From Mycolicibacterium iranicum (lineage in GTDB: Bacteria > Actinomycetota > Actinomycetes > Mycobacteriales > Mycobacteriaceae), in assembly GCF_001650495.1 (NCBI RefSeq), contig NZ_LWCS01000027.1, positions 1 to 64,000 of the forward strand: DNA of 64,000 nt, read 5' to 3'. Of the stretch, positions 29,162-40,801 are shown piece by piece. The notes below the pieces were generated by a model, which saw only the letters and a program-made list of their open reading frames with translations, ran no database searches and was not told the origin of the DNA. The position numbers were made by a program, and so were the translations under genes. Each line of letters opens with the position of its first letter. Within the stretch, counting starts at the first letter, position 1.

Positions 29162-30491
29162 CACGGGCGCGCTCCGCCGCGGACGTCGCTCCGGCGACAC
29201 CGACAAGTCCGCGGCGGTGCGCCGCACCCAGCTACCCGGCGGCCTGCGTGTGGTCACCGAACACATTCCGTCCGTGCATTCGGCGTCGGTCGGCGTGTGG
29301 GTCAACGTCGGCTCCCGAGACGAAGGCCGGAGCGTGGCCGGCGCCGCGCACTTCCTGGAACACCTGCTGTTCAAGTCGACCCCGACGCGCTCCGCGGTTC
29401 AGATCGCGCAGGCCGTGGACGCGGTCGGCGGGGAGCTGAACGCATTCACCGCGCGGGAGCACACCTGCTATTACGCGCACGTGCTCGACTCGGATCTGGC
29501 ACTGGCCGTCGACCTGGTCGCCGACGTGGTGCTGAACGGGCGCTGTGCCGCCGAGGACGTCGAGGTCGAGCGCGACGTGGTGCTCGAAGAGATCGCGATG
29601 CGCGACGACGATCCCGAAGACACGCTCGGCGACGTGTTCCTGTCAGCGATGTTCGGTGATCACCCGGTGGGCCGCCCCGTGATAGGCAGCGTCGAATCGA
29701 TTTCTGCGATGACCCGCGCTCAACTGCATTCGTTCCATCTGCGCCGCTACACGCCTGACCGGATGGTGGTGGCTGTGGCGGGGAACGTCCAGCACGACGA
29801 GGTCGTCGCGCTGGTCCGCGAGCACTTCGGCGCGCGGTTGGTGCGCGGGCGCGCACCGGTGGCTCCACGCAAGGGTGCCGGACGGGTCACTGGTCGGCCG
29901 ACGCTGGAGCTGGTGAACAGGGACGGCGAGCAGACCCACCTTTCGCTGGGCGTCCGGACCCCGGGTCGCCACTGGGATCACCGGTGGGCGTTGTCCGTGC
30001 TCAACACCGCTCTGGGGGGTGGGCTGAGTTCGCGCCTCTTCCAGCAGATTCGAGAAACCAGGGGGCTGGCCTACTCGGTGTATTCGACGGTCGATACCTT
30101 CGCCGACAGCGGCGCACTGTCGATCTACGCCGGATGTCTGCCTGAGCGTTTCGACGAGGTGGTGCGCGTGACCACCGACGTGTTGGCCGGCGTAGTGCGC
30201 GACGGCATCACGGCCGACGAGTGCCGGATCGCGAAGGGTTCACTGCGGGGCGGGTTGGTGCTGGGGTTGGAGGATTCGGGATCCCGGATGAACCGCATCG
30301 GGCGCAGCGAACTCAACTACGGACAGCACCGGACGATCGCGCAGACCCTGTCGAAAATCGAGAATGTAACGCTCGAAGAGGTCAACGCGGTGGCCAGGCA
30401 ACTGCTCGCCAAGCCGTTCGGGGCCGCGGTGCTGGGGCCGGTGCGCACGAAGCGCTCGCTGCCGAGGGCCCTTCAGACGATCGCGGGTTGA
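29136..30491 (+). CDS. pepR: M16-family zinc metalloprotease PepR
   Basis: 451 residues. The inverted zinc motif [11 protein letters not shown] (HXXEH) is near residue 70, with the downstream Glu in [16 protein letters not shown]; the second non-catalytic half follows and includes the [22 protein letters not shown] signature. Homologous to Rv2782c. ATG 29136 overlaps the pnp 3' end by 26 bases; no clear ribosome binding site is seen, so the start is uncertain by a few codons. Confidence 0.92.
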   Translation: MQQRPPAASTGALRRGRRSGDTDKSAAVRRTQLPGGLRVVTEHIPSVHSASVGVWVNVGSRDEGRSVAGAAHFLEHLLFKSTPTRSAVQIAQAVDAVGGELNAFTAREHTCYYAHVLDSDLALAVDLVADVVLNGRCAAEDVEVERDVVLEEIAMRDDDPEDTLGDVFLSAMFGDHPVGRPVIGSVESISAMTRAQLHSFHLRRYTPDRMVVAVAGNVQHDEVVALVREHFGARLVRGRAPVAPRKGAGRVTGRPTLELVNRDGEQTHLSLGVRTPGRHWDHRWALSVLNTALGGGLSSRLFQQIRETRGLAYSVYSTVDTFADSGALSIYAGCLPERFDEVVRVTTDVLAGVVRDGITADECRIAKGSLRGGLVLGLEDSGSRMNRIGRSELNYGQHRTIAQTLSKIENVTLEEVNAVARQLLAKPFGAAVLGPVRTKRSLPRALQTIAG

Positions 30492-30509
30492 CCGGTAGCC
30501 TGGCTGGCG

Positions 30510-31409
30510 ATGACGGAACTTTCCCGACGGCACGTGTTGTTCGGTGGGCTTTCTCTGTTCGCGCTGACCGCGTGTTCGTCGCACACCGTTCTCGCCGACC
30601 CTGGTGAACCGCTGCCTCCGATTGAGGAGCGGATCGAGGCGCTGGCGAAGCGACACAACGCCCAAATCGGCCTGTACGCAGTTAATCTCGACAACGAGGA
30701 GAGTCTCGGCTACCGCGACTCCGAGGTGTTCGCGATGTGCTCGACCTTCAAGGCGTATGCCGCCGCGGCGGTGCTGGAGCGGGCACAGCAGGGCCGTCTC
30801 GCGCTCAGCGACACGGTGCCGATCGAGGCTACCGACATTCGTCCGCACTCGCCGGTCACCGAGCCGCGGGTGGGCACGGCGATGACGCTGGCCGAGCTGT
30901 GCCAGGCTGCGCTGCAGCAGAGCGACAATGCCGCGGCCAACGGTTTGTTGCGAGCTCTTGGCGGGCCGCCCGCCATCACCGAGTTCGCACGCAGCATCGG
31001 TGACGATCGCAGCAGGCTTGATCGCTGGGAGGTGGAGCTGAACTCGGCCGTGCCAGGAGATCCTCGGGACACCAGCACGCCTCGGGCTCTGGGGGTTGGC
31101 TACCGAGCGATGCTAACCGGCGACGTGCTGCAGCCCGCGGGCCGCCAGCAGCTCGTCGACTGGATGCTCGGCAACCAGACGTCGAGCATGCGGGCGGGCT
31201 TACCCGCGGGATACACCAGCGCCGACAAGACGGGCAGCGGTGATTACGGGACGACGAACGATGTCGGCGTCGTCTACGGTCCGGCTGGGCAACGCATGCT
31301 GCTGGCCATCATGACGCGGTCGGCGGTAGACGATCCGGACGCGGCGAGCCTGCGCCCGCTGATCGGTGAACTGGCGACGCTGGTGCTGGCGGAGCTGGAC
31401 GGGCGCTAA
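30510..31409 (+). CDS. blaS: Class A beta-lactamase, Tat-type lipoprotein
   Basis: 299 residues. The N-terminus has a twin-arginine motif (SRRHVLFGG) and a lipobox (LTAC, Cys ~22), so export by Tat and lipid anchoring are predicted, as for BlaC. Catalytic motifs are complete: STFK (~78), SDN, omega-loop RWEVELN and KTG in DKTGSG. It lies between pepR and ald, the place of the major beta-lactamase BlaS in M. smegmatis as I recall it. Nineteen bases separate it from pepR. Confidence 0.94.
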   Translation: MTELSRRHVLFGGLSLFALTACSSHTVLADPGEPLPPIEERIEALAKRHNAQIGLYAVNLDNEESLGYRDSEVFAMCSTFKAYAAAAVLERAQQGRLALSDTVPIEATDIRPHSPVTEPRVGTAMTLAELCQAALQQSDNAAANGLLRALGGPPAITEFARSIGDDRSRLDRWEVELNSAVPGDPRDTSTPRALGVGYRAMLTGDVLQPAGRQQLVDWMLGNQTSSMRAGLPAGYTSADKTGSGDYGTTNDVGVVYGPAGQRMLLAIMTRSAVDDPDAASLRPLIGELATLVLAELDGR

Positions 31410-31963
31410 ACGAGCCGGCGCGAGTTGTCGCGCTGCAGCACAAAGAAATACGGCGCCTTGATGCCACGCAGGTCCATCGCCCCGATGACGGTCGTCTCAT
31501 CAAGTTGGCGGAACACGTCGTTGATCGGTAACTGGTCGTAGATCATGGTCGCGGTGTCCACGCCGCGGTAGCGGGTCGTGCGCAGGCGTGCTTTCGATCC
31601 TCGAGCCTTCAGCGCGGGCTTGAGAGCGGCGATGGCGCCCGAGAAGTTCTGGTTCTTCAGCGCAGGGATCCTGGTGGCCACGCCCAGCCCGGCGAACGCG
31701 AGGAGAGGGTTCAGTGCCCACAAGCCTGCGCCGTCGTTGGTGGGGAACAGAAGTGGATCCACCGATTCGGTGTTGCGGAAGTGCTTACCCCACCAGCCGC
31801 TGGCGGCGAGCATGCCGTCGAGCGGGTGATCGGTGGGTACTTCGGCGCCGTGCCACGTGCCGAACATGAACTCAGGCTCAATGGCCGGGCGTGAATCGAA
31901 CAGCTCGAGGGCGTCAGTCGTGGTGGTGGGGGCGTTAGGAAGGACGTCGGTGAGCTCCAGCAT
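31406..31963 (-). CDS. GXWXG / DUF4334 domain protein
   Basis: 185 residues. The N-terminal GXWXG domain is marked by [19 protein letters not shown] and GWWGKHF, and the C-terminal DUF4334 domain by [25 protein letters not shown] and FFVLQRD. Function unknown; family members are small cytosolic proteins. ATG 31963 is chosen; a GTG at 31984 would place the start inside a palindromic operator-like site. The 3' end overlaps the beta-lactamase gene by four bases on the opposite strand. Confidence 0.85.
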   Translation of the reverse strand: MLELTDVLPNAPTTTTDALELFDSRPAIEPEFMFGTWHGAEVPTDHPLDGMLAASGWWGKHFRNTESVDPLLFPTNDGAGLWALNPLLAFAGLGVATRIPALKNQNFSGAIAALKPALKARGSKARLRTTRYRGVDTATMIYDQLPINDVFRQLDETTVIGAMDLRGIKAPYFFVLQRDNSRRLV

Positions 31964-31977
31964 GTCCGCAAGTTTAC

Positions 31978-31991
31978 TTGACACCTGTCAA
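31978..31991. promoter_or_regulatory. TTGACA-CC-TGTCAA dyad between divergent genes
   Basis: A 14-bp inverted repeat with six-base arms lies 14 bases before the DUF4334 start and 18 bases before the YchJ-like start. Its placement between two divergent genes suggests an operator for both. The cognate regulator is not encoded adjacent. Confidence 0.6.
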
Positions 31992-32009
31992 ATCGCGACA
32001 CTGTGGGGC

Positions 32010-32384
32010 ATGCGCTCCGACGAACCCTGTCCGTGCGGGAGCGGTGATCAGTTCGGCGTCTGCTGTCTGCCGCTGCTCGTCGGAGAACGCCAAGCCGGGA
32101 CCGCTGAGGAACTCATGCGCTCGCGCTACAGCGCCTATGTCGTCGGCGACTATGAATACCTATGGCGGACCTGGCATCCGCGAACACGCCCCGCCGACCT
32201 CGCGGTCTTCACCGTCACGTGGACGCGACTGGAAATCGTCGATCGCGTGGCAGGCCAAGTCGGGGACCACTCAGGTGAGGTGGAATTTCGCGCACACCAC
32301 AGAGCGGGTGTGCTACACGAACGGTCCCGGTTCGCCGTGCGTGGCGGACGCTGGTTCTACGTCGACGGCGACCTTCTCGACTGA
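32010..32384 (+). CDS. YchJ-family (UPF0225) SEC-C protein
   Basis: 124 residues. It opens with the zinc-binding SEC-C motif DEPCPCGSG and a second cysteine pair (FGVCCLPLL), followed by the NTF2-like domain with [22 protein letters not shown]. Function unknown; SEC-C modules often mediate protein contacts. ATG 32010 is the only start that precedes the zinc motif closely. Convergent with ald. Confidence 0.9.
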   Translation: MRSDEPCPCGSGDQFGVCCLPLLVGERQAGTAEELMRSRYSAYVVGDYEYLWRTWHPRTRPADLAVFTVTWTRLEIVDRVAGQVGDHSGEVEFRAHHRAGVLHERSRFAVRGGRWFYVDGDLLD

Positions 32385-32391
32385 GTTTCAT

Positions 32392-32424
32392 CGCCCGGCC
32401 GGCGTCGTCGACACCGACCGGGCG
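32392..32424. terminator. Bidirectional hairpin between ychJ-like gene and ald
   Basis: CGCCCGGCCGGCGTCG (32392-32407) pairs with CGACACCGACCGGGCG (32409-32424) with two mismatches. It lies between two convergent genes ending at 32384 and 32440. No U-tract is seen on either side. Confidence 0.6.
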
Positions 32425-32439
32425 AGAGGGGACAGGTCG

Positions 32440-33555
<1,116 letters not shown>

Positions 33556-33648
33556 GATCACTCCTCGATAGGGAATCGGTCTCCACAATTGTGAAGAAAC
33601 ATCGAAATGAAGGCAATAAAGATGAGGATGATTTCGTAAAGTGCAGGA
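33556..33648. promoter_or_regulatory. ald-aldR shared regulatory region
   Basis: The 93-bp divergent gap is clearly less GC-rich than its surroundings and contains repeated GAA/GAT-type elements between 33585 and 33640. In M. tuberculosis AldR binds several such sites in the homologous gap. Individual boxes cannot be fixed by eye. Confidence 0.55.
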
Positions 33649-34164
33649 ATGGCGGAAGGATCATCGGAATATGACGAAGCTCAAGCGGCGCGTCCGAAGG
33701 ATGTTCGGGGCGTCGCGATCGATGACGTCGACCGGCGCATTCTCACGGCCCTGCACGCAGACGCACGGATGTCGAACAGTTCGCTCGCCGATCTGATCGG
33801 GATCGCGCCCTCGACGTGCCACGGCCGAGTGCGGCGATTGCAGGAGATGGGCGTGATCCGTGGGTTTTACGCCGACATCGACCCCGCGGCGATCGGGTTG
33901 ACGCTGCAGGCGATGATCTCGGTCAGCCTGCAGGCCAACTCGCGCGGCAAAATCCGGAGCTTCATCCAGACCATCCGGCGCAAGCCGCAGGTGATGGACG
34001 TCTACTTCCTGGCCGGCGCCGACGACTTCATCCTGCATGTCGCGGCCCGCGACACCGATGATCTGCGTGCGTTCGTCGTCGACAACCTCAACGCGGATGC
34101 CGATGTGGCGGGGACGCAGACGTCGCTGATCTTCGAGCATCTGCGCGGCGCCTCACCGCTGTGA
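33649..34164 (+). CDS. aldR: Lrp/AsnC-family regulator AldR
   Basis: 171 residues: an N-terminal AsnC-type helix-turn-helix (LDDVDRRIL-like DDVDRRILTALHADARMSNS ... IAPSTCHGRVRRLQEMG) and a C-terminal RAM ligand-binding domain (VMDVYFLAGADDFILHVAARD). Divergent from ald, as in M. tuberculosis (Rv2779c), where it controls ald expression. ATG 33649 is the probable start; the first ~25 residues are non-conserved. Confidence 0.93.
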   Translation: MAEGSSEYDEAQAARPKDVRGVAIDDVDRRILTALHADARMSNSSLADLIGIAPSTCHGRVRRLQEMGVIRGFYADIDPAAIGLTLQAMISVSLQANSRGKIRSFIQTIRRKPQVMDVYFLAGADDFILHVAARDTDDLRAFVVDNLNADADVAGTQTSLIFEHLRGASPL

Positions 34165-34548
34165 TCAGGCGGGCGTCAAAGTGACGTTGTGGAGGGCGAC
34201 GGCTACGTCGCTCGGCAGGATTTCGACGAAGGTGGGAGCGTTGCGCTGTGCGGGTCCCGTCGCGATGATGTTGCCGGGGAACGTGGGAGCGCACGGAAAG
34301 TTGTTGCAGCGGAACCAGATTCCCGGTGGGCTCTGGTAGGGCTGCATGCTGGGGGACTGGTCGACGCGGTAGCGGCCGGGAGGGATGTAGGTGGTTGCCC
34401 ACCCGTCGCGAGGCTGGGTCGTCACCCCGAAAACGCCGTTGCTGCCATACGGCACTGCCTGTGCAGTGGGCATTGCGAGTGTGGTGCCCACGAGTGCGCA
34501 CGCCGCCGCCGCGGCGAACACGGACGTACGCCGGGATGTGCAGCTCAT
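34165..34548 (-). CDS. Small secreted protein of unknown function
   Basis: 127 residues with an N-terminal signal peptide (hydrophobic FAAAAACALVGTTLAM, cleavage expected at TAQA-VPYG). The mature part has a tyrosine/proline-rich segment (GRYRVDQSPSMQPYQSPPGIWFRC) with two cysteines and resembles small mycobacterial exported proteins of no known function. It is convergent with aldR, ending directly after it. Confidence 0.75.
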   Translation of the reverse strand: MSCTSRRTSVFAAAAACALVGTTLAMPTAQAVPYGSNGVFGVTTQPRDGWATTYIPPGRYRVDQSPSMQPYQSPPGIWFRCNNFPCAPTFPGNIIATGPAQRNAPTFVEILPSDVAVALHNVTLTPA

Positions 34549-34567
34549 TCCCTGAGGCTAGACGGTG

Positions 34568-36067
34568 CTACGGGTCGTCGTCTTCGTCTTGGGGGAGGAG
34601 GTAGCGTTCGGGGTGGTGGTAGCCGTTGACGCGGTGTTGGCCGGTGTCGAGGTCGGGCGGTGGTAGCCATTCGGTCCGGTTTTTGTGGTTTTTGCGGGTG
34701 CGCCATTTCGTCGTGTCGAGCATGCGGTGGTCGGGTCCGCAGGCGAAGGTCAGGTCGTCGATGTTGGTTTGTCCGTCGTCTTTCCAGTCCGCGGTGGCGT
34801 GGTGGACCTGGGCCCAGTAGCCGGGCACGCTGCAGCCGGGTCGGGTGCAGCCTCGTTCCTTGCCGTGTAGCGCGATCCGTTGGGCAGGACTGGCCAGTCG
34901 TTGGGTGCGCCCGAGGTAGAGGGATTGTTCGGTGTGTTTGTCGTAGATGTACAGGTAGTGGAATGCGTTGGCGGCCATGGCGATCAGGTCGCGCATCGGC
35001 AGCAGGGTGCCGCCGCCGGTGACCGCGACCCCGGCGCCTTTTTCGAGGTCTTGGAGGGTGGTGGAGACGATGACGGTGACCGGTAGGCCGTTGTGGGTGC
35101 CGAGTTGGCCGGATTGCAGGGCGCGGAAGGCCAAGGCTTCGAGGGCGTCGTGGTTGCGCTGTTGCTGGGTGCGCGGATCTGAGCCGCGTGGTTCGGGCTG
35201 CGGGTCGTGATCCTCGGCAGACTCGCCGGGCTCCTCGGAAGGCTCGGCGGGCTTGGCAGACTTGGCGTGGACCGGCGCCTCGTCGGTGACCGGCGTTTTG
35301 TCGCCGGGCGCGTGGGCGACCGGTGCCTTGTTGGTGAAGTCGTCGAGTGCGTAGTCGGGGATGTTGTGGCCGGGGGCGGCTTCTTTGGCCCATACCGCCT
35401 CCACTGCCGCCCGGAACGTGGCGGTCACCCAGCCGGAGAGAAAGCTGGACCCATCAGCCTGTTGGCGTCCGAACCGCAGGCCGCGTTTGCGGCCACGGTC
35501 CTTCTCGGAGGGCTCCGGACCGTCCTGGTCGATCTTGACGAGCAGATATCGTGCCGCAGCCGCGAGGTTCTCTGGATCCAGCCCCGCGCCCTGGCCCGCC
35601 AGTTCCGCATCGGCCTGGGCCCGCGTGCCGGCATCGACCCATTGGGGCAGCGCCTTGTGAAACCGCGCGATCACGCGCACGTGTTCCTCGTCGAGCAAGC
35701 CGTGAGCTTGGGCGGCGGCGGTGGCCTCCCACAACGGCGCCAGCGGCTCACCGCCGATCGAGGGTCGCGGACCCAGAGTTTTGGCCCGCACCAACCGCCG
35801 GGTGGCCTCACGCCCCGACACCCGTAGTGCGGTGGTGAGGACTTTCTTCCACGACGCCTCCCCGAGGTGATGGGGTTCGGTCTCGGCAAGCAGTCGCGCC
35901 AGCGCGCGATGCTCGACTGCGGGCACGCTGCGCATCACGGTGGTCAGCTGGGCCAGCAGTTGAATCAGTTCGCGGTGGGACAGCTCGTCGCAGGCCTTCG
36001 ACAGGAGGGCAATCTGCTCGCCCATCCCGGCCACCGCCTCCGACACCCACCTCCACACATCGAACAC
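34568..36067 (-). CDS. DUF222 / HNH endonuclease domain protein (13E12-repeat family)
   Basis: 499 residues. The N-terminal DUF222 domain includes LIQLLAQLTTVMRSVPAVEHRAL and LVRAKTLGPRP; a proline/glutamate/alanine-rich linker follows (~residues 245-300). The C-terminal HNH nuclease has CTRPGCSVPG, VHHATADW and ACGPDHRML, so both the zinc cysteines and HNH histidines remain. Mycobacteria carry several of these genes; the M. tuberculosis REP13E12 copies are prophage attachment sites. Activity is unproven. The GTG 36067 start is tentative. It lies as an apparent insert between aldR and dapB. Confidence 0.87.
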   Translation of the reverse strand: MFDVWRWVSEAVAGMGEQIALLSKACDELSHRELIQLLAQLTTVMRSVPAVEHRALARLLAETEPHHLGEASWKKVLTTALRVSGREATRRLVRAKTLGPRPSIGGEPLAPLWEATAAAQAHGLLDEEHVRVIARFHKALPQWVDAGTRAQADAELAGQGAGLDPENLAAAARYLLVKIDQDGPEPSEKDRGRKRGLRFGRQQADGSSFLSGWVTATFRAAVEAVWAKEAAPGHNIPDYALDDFTNKAPVAHAPGDKTPVTDEAPVHAKSAKPAEPSEEPGESAEDHDPQPEPRGSDPRTQQQRNHDALEALAFRALQSGQLGTHNGLPVTVIVSTTLQDLEKGAGVAVTGGGTLLPMRDLIAMAANAFHYLYIYDKHTEQSLYLGRTQRLASPAQRIALHGKERGCTRPGCSVPGYWAQVHHATADWKDDGQTNIDDLTFACGPDHRMLDTTKWRTRKNHKNRTEWLPPPDLDTGQHRVNGYHHPERYLLPQDEDDDP

Positions 36068-36173
36068 TAGTTCGAACCACCGACACAACGACCCCCAAAA
36101 GTGACCAGAGAAACCCAAGTGACAGAAGAAGATTGAGAGGTCGCAGATGAGGCGCAACGACGAGGCCCGATAA

Positions 36174-37380
<1,207 letters not shown>

Positions 37381-37384
<4 letters not shown>

Positions 37385-37836
37385 GCAAGACGTTGCTGAT
37401 CGTTCACCACACCCCGTCGCCGCACTGCCACGAGATGTTCGAGGCGGTCGTCTCCGGTGCCACCGATCCCGATATCGAGGGTGTCGACGTTCTCCGGAGG
37501 CCGGCACTGACCGTCTCTGCCGCGGAGATGCTGGAAGCCGACGGTTACGTTCTGGGCACACCGGCCAATCTCGGATACATCAGCGGCGCAATGAAACACG
37601 CGTTCGACAGCGCGTACTACCAACTGCTCGACGCGACACAAGGCAGGCCGTTCGGCGTCTACCTCCACGGCAACGAAGGAACCGAAGGCGCCCAGCGCGC
37701 CCTCACAGGAATCTTGGGCGGGCTCGGCTGGGTGCGTGCCGCCGAGACGGTGACGGTGTCGGGGAAGCCGACCAGAGACGACCTTGAGGCCTGCTGGAAC
37801 CTCGGAGCGACGGTCGCTGCTGCGCTCATGGCTTGA
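37381..37836 (+). CDS. Flavodoxin-like NAD(P)H-dependent oxidoreductase
   Basis: 151 residues with a flavodoxin fold: N-terminal phosphate-binding HHTPSPHCHEM loop, LGTPANLGYISGAMKHAFDSAYY and a C-terminal YLHGNEGTEGAQRAL segment. Homologue of Rv2771c by position. Probable FMN-binding electron carrier or reductase; partners unknown. Third gene of the overlapping dapB unit. Confidence 0.85.
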
Positions 37837-37881
37837 TCGGGTAGTCGATAACAACTGTCCCGCGCTCATGTTTGGGGAACT

Positions 37882-38685
37882 ATGGAAGTGCGCCGAACAT
37901 CGGGGGAACACGTGACACATGTGGCTGGACGCCTCTCGGGAAAGTCGGCCGTGGTCACCGGCGCGGCGTTCGGTATCGGGCGCGCCACTGCCGAGCGCTT
38001 CGCGAGGGAGGGCGCACGATTGATCGCTACCGATATCCAGCGCGAACCGTTACTCGCGCTCGCCGACGAATTGCGGCGTGGTGGTGCCGAGATCGAGACG
38101 GTCGTCGGCGACGTCTCGCTGGAGCAGGACGCCCACCGCATGATCGCGGCCGCTCCCGAACATTTCGGACGCCTCGACGTGCTCGTCGCCAATGCCGGAA
38201 TCATTCCGCTCGGCGACGCATCGGAGATGACGGCTGCCGACTGGGATCAGGTAATGGCTATTGACGGGCGCGGGATGTTCCTGAGCTGCAAGTACGCCAT
38301 CGAAGCGATGTTGGAGACCGGCGGTGGTGCCATCGTCTGCCTCTCCTCGATCTCCGGGTTGGCCGGCCAGAAACGGCAGGCGGCCTACGGTCCCGCCAAG
38401 TTCGTCGCCACCGGCCTGACCAAGCACCTAGCCGTCGAATGGGCCGACAGTGGGATCCGGGTGAACGCTGTCGCCCCGGGGACGATCAGGACAGAACGAG
38501 TCAAACGTCTTCCCGAGGAGCCAGGCGGCGCGGAGTATCTCGACGCGGTGCAGCGTATGCATCCGATGGGTCGCCTCGGCGAACCCGCCGAAGTCGCCAG
38601 CGCGATCGCCTTTCTCGCCTCTGACGAGGCATCGTTCATCACCGGCGCCGTCCTGCCCGTCGACGGAGGCTTTCTGGCGCAGTAG
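37882..38685 (+). CDS. Short-chain dehydrogenase/reductase (FabG-like)
   Basis: 267 residues with the NAD(P) motif TGAAFGIG, NAG in VANAGIIPL, catalytic Ser (LSSISG) and YxxxK (YGPAKF). Position matches Rv2766c (fabG5) in M. tuberculosis. The substrate is unknown. ATG 37882 gives a 15-residue extension before the usual SDR start; GTG 37912 is an alternative. Confidence 0.88.
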   Translation: MEVRRTSGEHVTHVAGRLSGKSAVVTGAAFGIGRATAERFAREGARLIATDIQREPLLALADELRRGGAEIETVVGDVSLEQDAHRMIAAAPEHFGRLDVLVANAGIIPLGDASEMTAADWDQVMAIDGRGMFLSCKYAIEAMLETGGGAIVCLSSISGLAGQKRQAAYGPAKFVATGLTKHLAVEWADSGIRVNAVAPGTIRTERVKRLPEEPGGAEYLDAVQRMHPMGRLGEPAEVASAIAFLASDEASFITGAVLPVDGGFLAQ

Positions 38686-38695
38686 TGCGCGCGCC

Positions 38696-39223
38696 TCAGC
38701 GGATGGAATGACGACGACGCGCACGCATCGCCGCCCGCAGGACCGTCACCGGATGATTGAGTAGCGTCGCCATCTTTCCCGGAGCGGAATTGGGTTCACG
38801 ACCGACGCCGAGTTGGACGAACAACGTCAACCGGTCGAAGTACACGCGTTCGCAAATCAGATCGGCGCCGTCGAACTCGAACACGGTGACGATCGGCAGA
38901 TTCAGGCGCCGGCCGGTCGGCGGCAGTCCGCGAAACGGACCCCGGTGCGTGCCGCGCACGACCGTCTCGAAAAGCACCCGATTTCCTTGATGGCCGAACG
39001 AGTCGGGCGCGATATCGAAGTGCATGTCGGGAAACGCGGTGAACAGATCGCGATACGAATCGGCGACTGCGGCCCGCCCGTCGGCCACGTCGTCACCGGG
39101 CATCTCGGTGCGCTCGAATCCCGGTCTAAAAGTGGCAAGCGTGGCCGGAATGTCGTGCCGGTTCTCCGCATTGAGGTGCGCAAGCACCGTCACCCCGCGC
39201 AACTCGCGCAAAGGTATGTCCAT
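38696..39223 (-). CDS. SnoaL/NTF2-like ester-cyclase-type protein
   Basis: 175 residues with the SnoaL-like pattern (VLAHLNAENRHDIPATLATF, YRDLFTAFPDMHF, GTHRGPFRGLPPTGRRLNLPIV, GLICERVYFDRLTLFVQLGV-like end). Family members are small alpha+beta barrels including polyketide cyclases and dehydratases; no substrate is known. Convergent with the SDR gene. A fragment resembling the same fold family lies just beyond its start. Confidence 0.85.
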   Translation of the reverse strand: MDIPLRELRGVTVLAHLNAENRHDIPATLATFRPGFERTEMPGDDVADGRAAVADSYRDLFTAFPDMHFDIAPDSFGHQGNRVLFETVVRGTHRGPFRGLPPTGRRLNLPIVTVFEFDGADLICERVYFDRLTLFVQLGVGREPNSAPGKMATLLNHPVTVLRAAMRARRRHSIR

Positions 39224-39356
39224 TCTTGATGATCTGGTCACGATCAATCCCCCCGCGATGCCAAGCCCTACGGTTAGAGGCTGACGTCGTCGACCAAAGC
39301 GTAGATTATGAGCGCCCAAAGCGGAGCCGACTGAGAACTTTCGGAGGAAAGGATGA

Positions 39357-39521
39357 GTACCTCGTGGCCGAGGGGATACCGTCTTTGCTTTGACGGAGGT
39401 CCGTGTTGGCGATGAGATCGCGCATGGCGCTGATGTTTTCACCATCCGTGGTGATAAGACGGTCAGGGTCTGTTTCCATCCCGACACCTGCTTAGTCGGG
39501 CAACCAGTCGGTAAGAAGTAG
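39357..39521 (+). pseudogene. Fragment of an NTF2/SnoaL-like gene
   Basis: The frame 39357-39521 has no usable start codon but ends cleanly at TAG. It encodes GDTVFALTEVRVGDE, GADVFTIRGDKTVRV and FHPDT, the two C-terminal strands typical of NTF2-like proteins. A ribosome-binding-like AGGAAAGG and ATG (39353) precede it in another frame, suggesting a shifted and truncated gene. It occupies the 315-base gap between the SnoaL gene and the following membrane protein. Confidence 0.55.
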
Positions 39522-39538
39522 CTGACGAAGGAGTCGTG

Positions 39539-40000
39539 ATGCCCGGTATCGCCGAACTCGCCCTCGCTGGTGCGCCGATCGCAGGCGGCGCACTGCTCGG
39601 CATTGCCGCGGGAAACCTCAGGGCCCCCGACGTGCGAGGCATGATCGCCAAAGACATGGACCTCCTGGATCGCATCCCGGAAGAGCAGGTTCAACGCCGC
39701 GCCGAGCTACAGCGGGTGATCGATCTGCGCATCGATACTCTGATCGCCGCCGTGGACAAGAACCGGGAGATGCGCGAGCTCGCCGCGTCCTACCAGGGGA
39801 ACTGGCGCGACATCGTGGTCTTCATCTGCGCAGTTCTGTTCACCATCATCTGGTGGAATATCGAACACAGTCGCGCGAACTGGCTCCTGATGTTCATCGT
39901 GCTCATCGTGCTCAGCATTCTCGCCGGTTTCTATGCCGCGCGGGGAATCCTGCGAGGCGTGGCCGCCGTCTTACGCGCGCGTCGTAGCACGACAAGCTGA
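39539..40000 (+). CDS. Two-helix membrane protein of unknown function
   Basis: 153 residues. An N-terminal Gly/Ala-rich stretch is followed by a charged, possibly coiled-coil segment (DMDLLDRIPEEQVQRRAELQRVIDLRI) and two adjacent membrane helices (IVVFICAVLFTIIWW and WLLMFIVLIVLSILAGFYAA). I do not recognise a family. ATG 39539 has AAGGAG with five-base spacing. Convergent with the dienelactone hydrolase gene. Confidence 0.8.
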   Translation: MPGIAELALAGAPIAGGALLGIAAGNLRAPDVRGMIAKDMDLLDRIPEEQVQRRAELQRVIDLRIDTLIAAVDKNREMRELAASYQGNWRDIVVFICAVLFTIIWWNIEHSRANWLLMFIVLIVLSILAGFYAARGILRGVAAVLRARRSTTS

Positions 40001-40021
40001 CGTGCTACGGCGTAGCGACAC

Positions 40022-40759
40022 TCAGCGAAGGTGGGCACCGAAGAACGATTCCATCGCCTCCCAGTGCCGTGCCGCCGCTGCTTCGTCGTAGGGCCCGTTG
40101 TCAGGCACCGCGAAACCGTGCTCGGCTGGATACCACTCGATGGTGTGCTCGACGCCGGCGGCGGTGAGCGCCTTGTCCAGGGTCTCACCGTTGTCAGGAG
40201 TGAACGATCGGTCGTTTTGCGCCGCGCCGACATAAACGGCTGCGCGCATCTGGTCGGCCAGTAGGTGTGGGCTGCCAGGGTCGTCGGAGGCCAATCCGCC
40301 ACCATGGAACGACATCGCCGCCGCGACACGCTGCGGGACCCGGCCCGCCACCACCAACGAGGTGCGCCCGCCCATGCAGTAGCCCGTCGTTCCGTACGCC
40401 TCTCCGGTGACCTCGGGTCGGCTCGACAGGAAGTCGAAGAACGCGGCTGCATCAGAGGCCATGCGTTCAGGCGTGACGTCGGACATCATCCCGAACAAGC
40501 GCTTACGTTCGGCGTCGTCGGAGAACACGGTCGCCATCGTGAACGGCTCCCAGTCGCCTGCGCGGTAGTAGACGTCGGGTACCAGTACCGCATAGCCATA
40601 GGCGGCGAGCTGGTCGGCCATCGCGCGCACAGTCGTGCGGGCACCGCCGGCGTCGGGGTACATGACGATGCCCGGCCAGGGGCCCTGGCCGTCCGGGGTG
40701 TGCAGGCTGACGGGGCAGGACCCGTCGGCGGTCGTCACGGTGTCGGTGATCCTCGGCAT
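40022..40759 (-). CDS. Dienelactone hydrolase family protein
   Basis: 245 residues with an alpha/beta-hydrolase fold and the family's cysteine nucleophile in GYCMGGRTS (~residue 120), Asp in AAQNDRSFTPD and His in EHGFAVPD. Position matches Rv2765. Substrate unknown; DLH proteins hydrolyse lactones. ATG 40759. Divergent from thyA with 42 bases between. Confidence 0.9.
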   Translation of the reverse strand: MPRITDTVTTADGSCPVSLHTPDGQGPWPGIVMYPDAGGARTTVRAMADQLAAYGYAVLVPDVYYRAGDWEPFTMATVFSDDAERKRLFGMMSDVTPERMASDAAAFFDFLSSRPEVTGEAYGTTGYCMGGRTSLVVAGRVPQRVAAAMSFHGGGLASDDPGSPHLLADQMRAAVYVGAAQNDRSFTPDNGETLDKALTAAGVEHTIEWYPAEHGFAVPDNGPYDEAAAARHWEAMESFFGAHLR

Positions 40760-40801
40760 GGGATCCGTTCTACTCCGCATCGCTGGACGTAAGCTAAGCG
40801 C

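Noticed and set aside
26810..29374. Open minus-strand frame of 854 codons opposite pnp
   Set aside because: It is the antisense shadow of a highly conserved, GC-biased gene; the translation is Asp/Leu/Arg/Gly-rich with no domain pattern.
31978..31983. TTGACA as a -35 box for the YchJ-like gene
   Set aside because: No acceptable -10 lies 16-19 bases downstream before the start codon; the inverted-repeat interpretation fits better.
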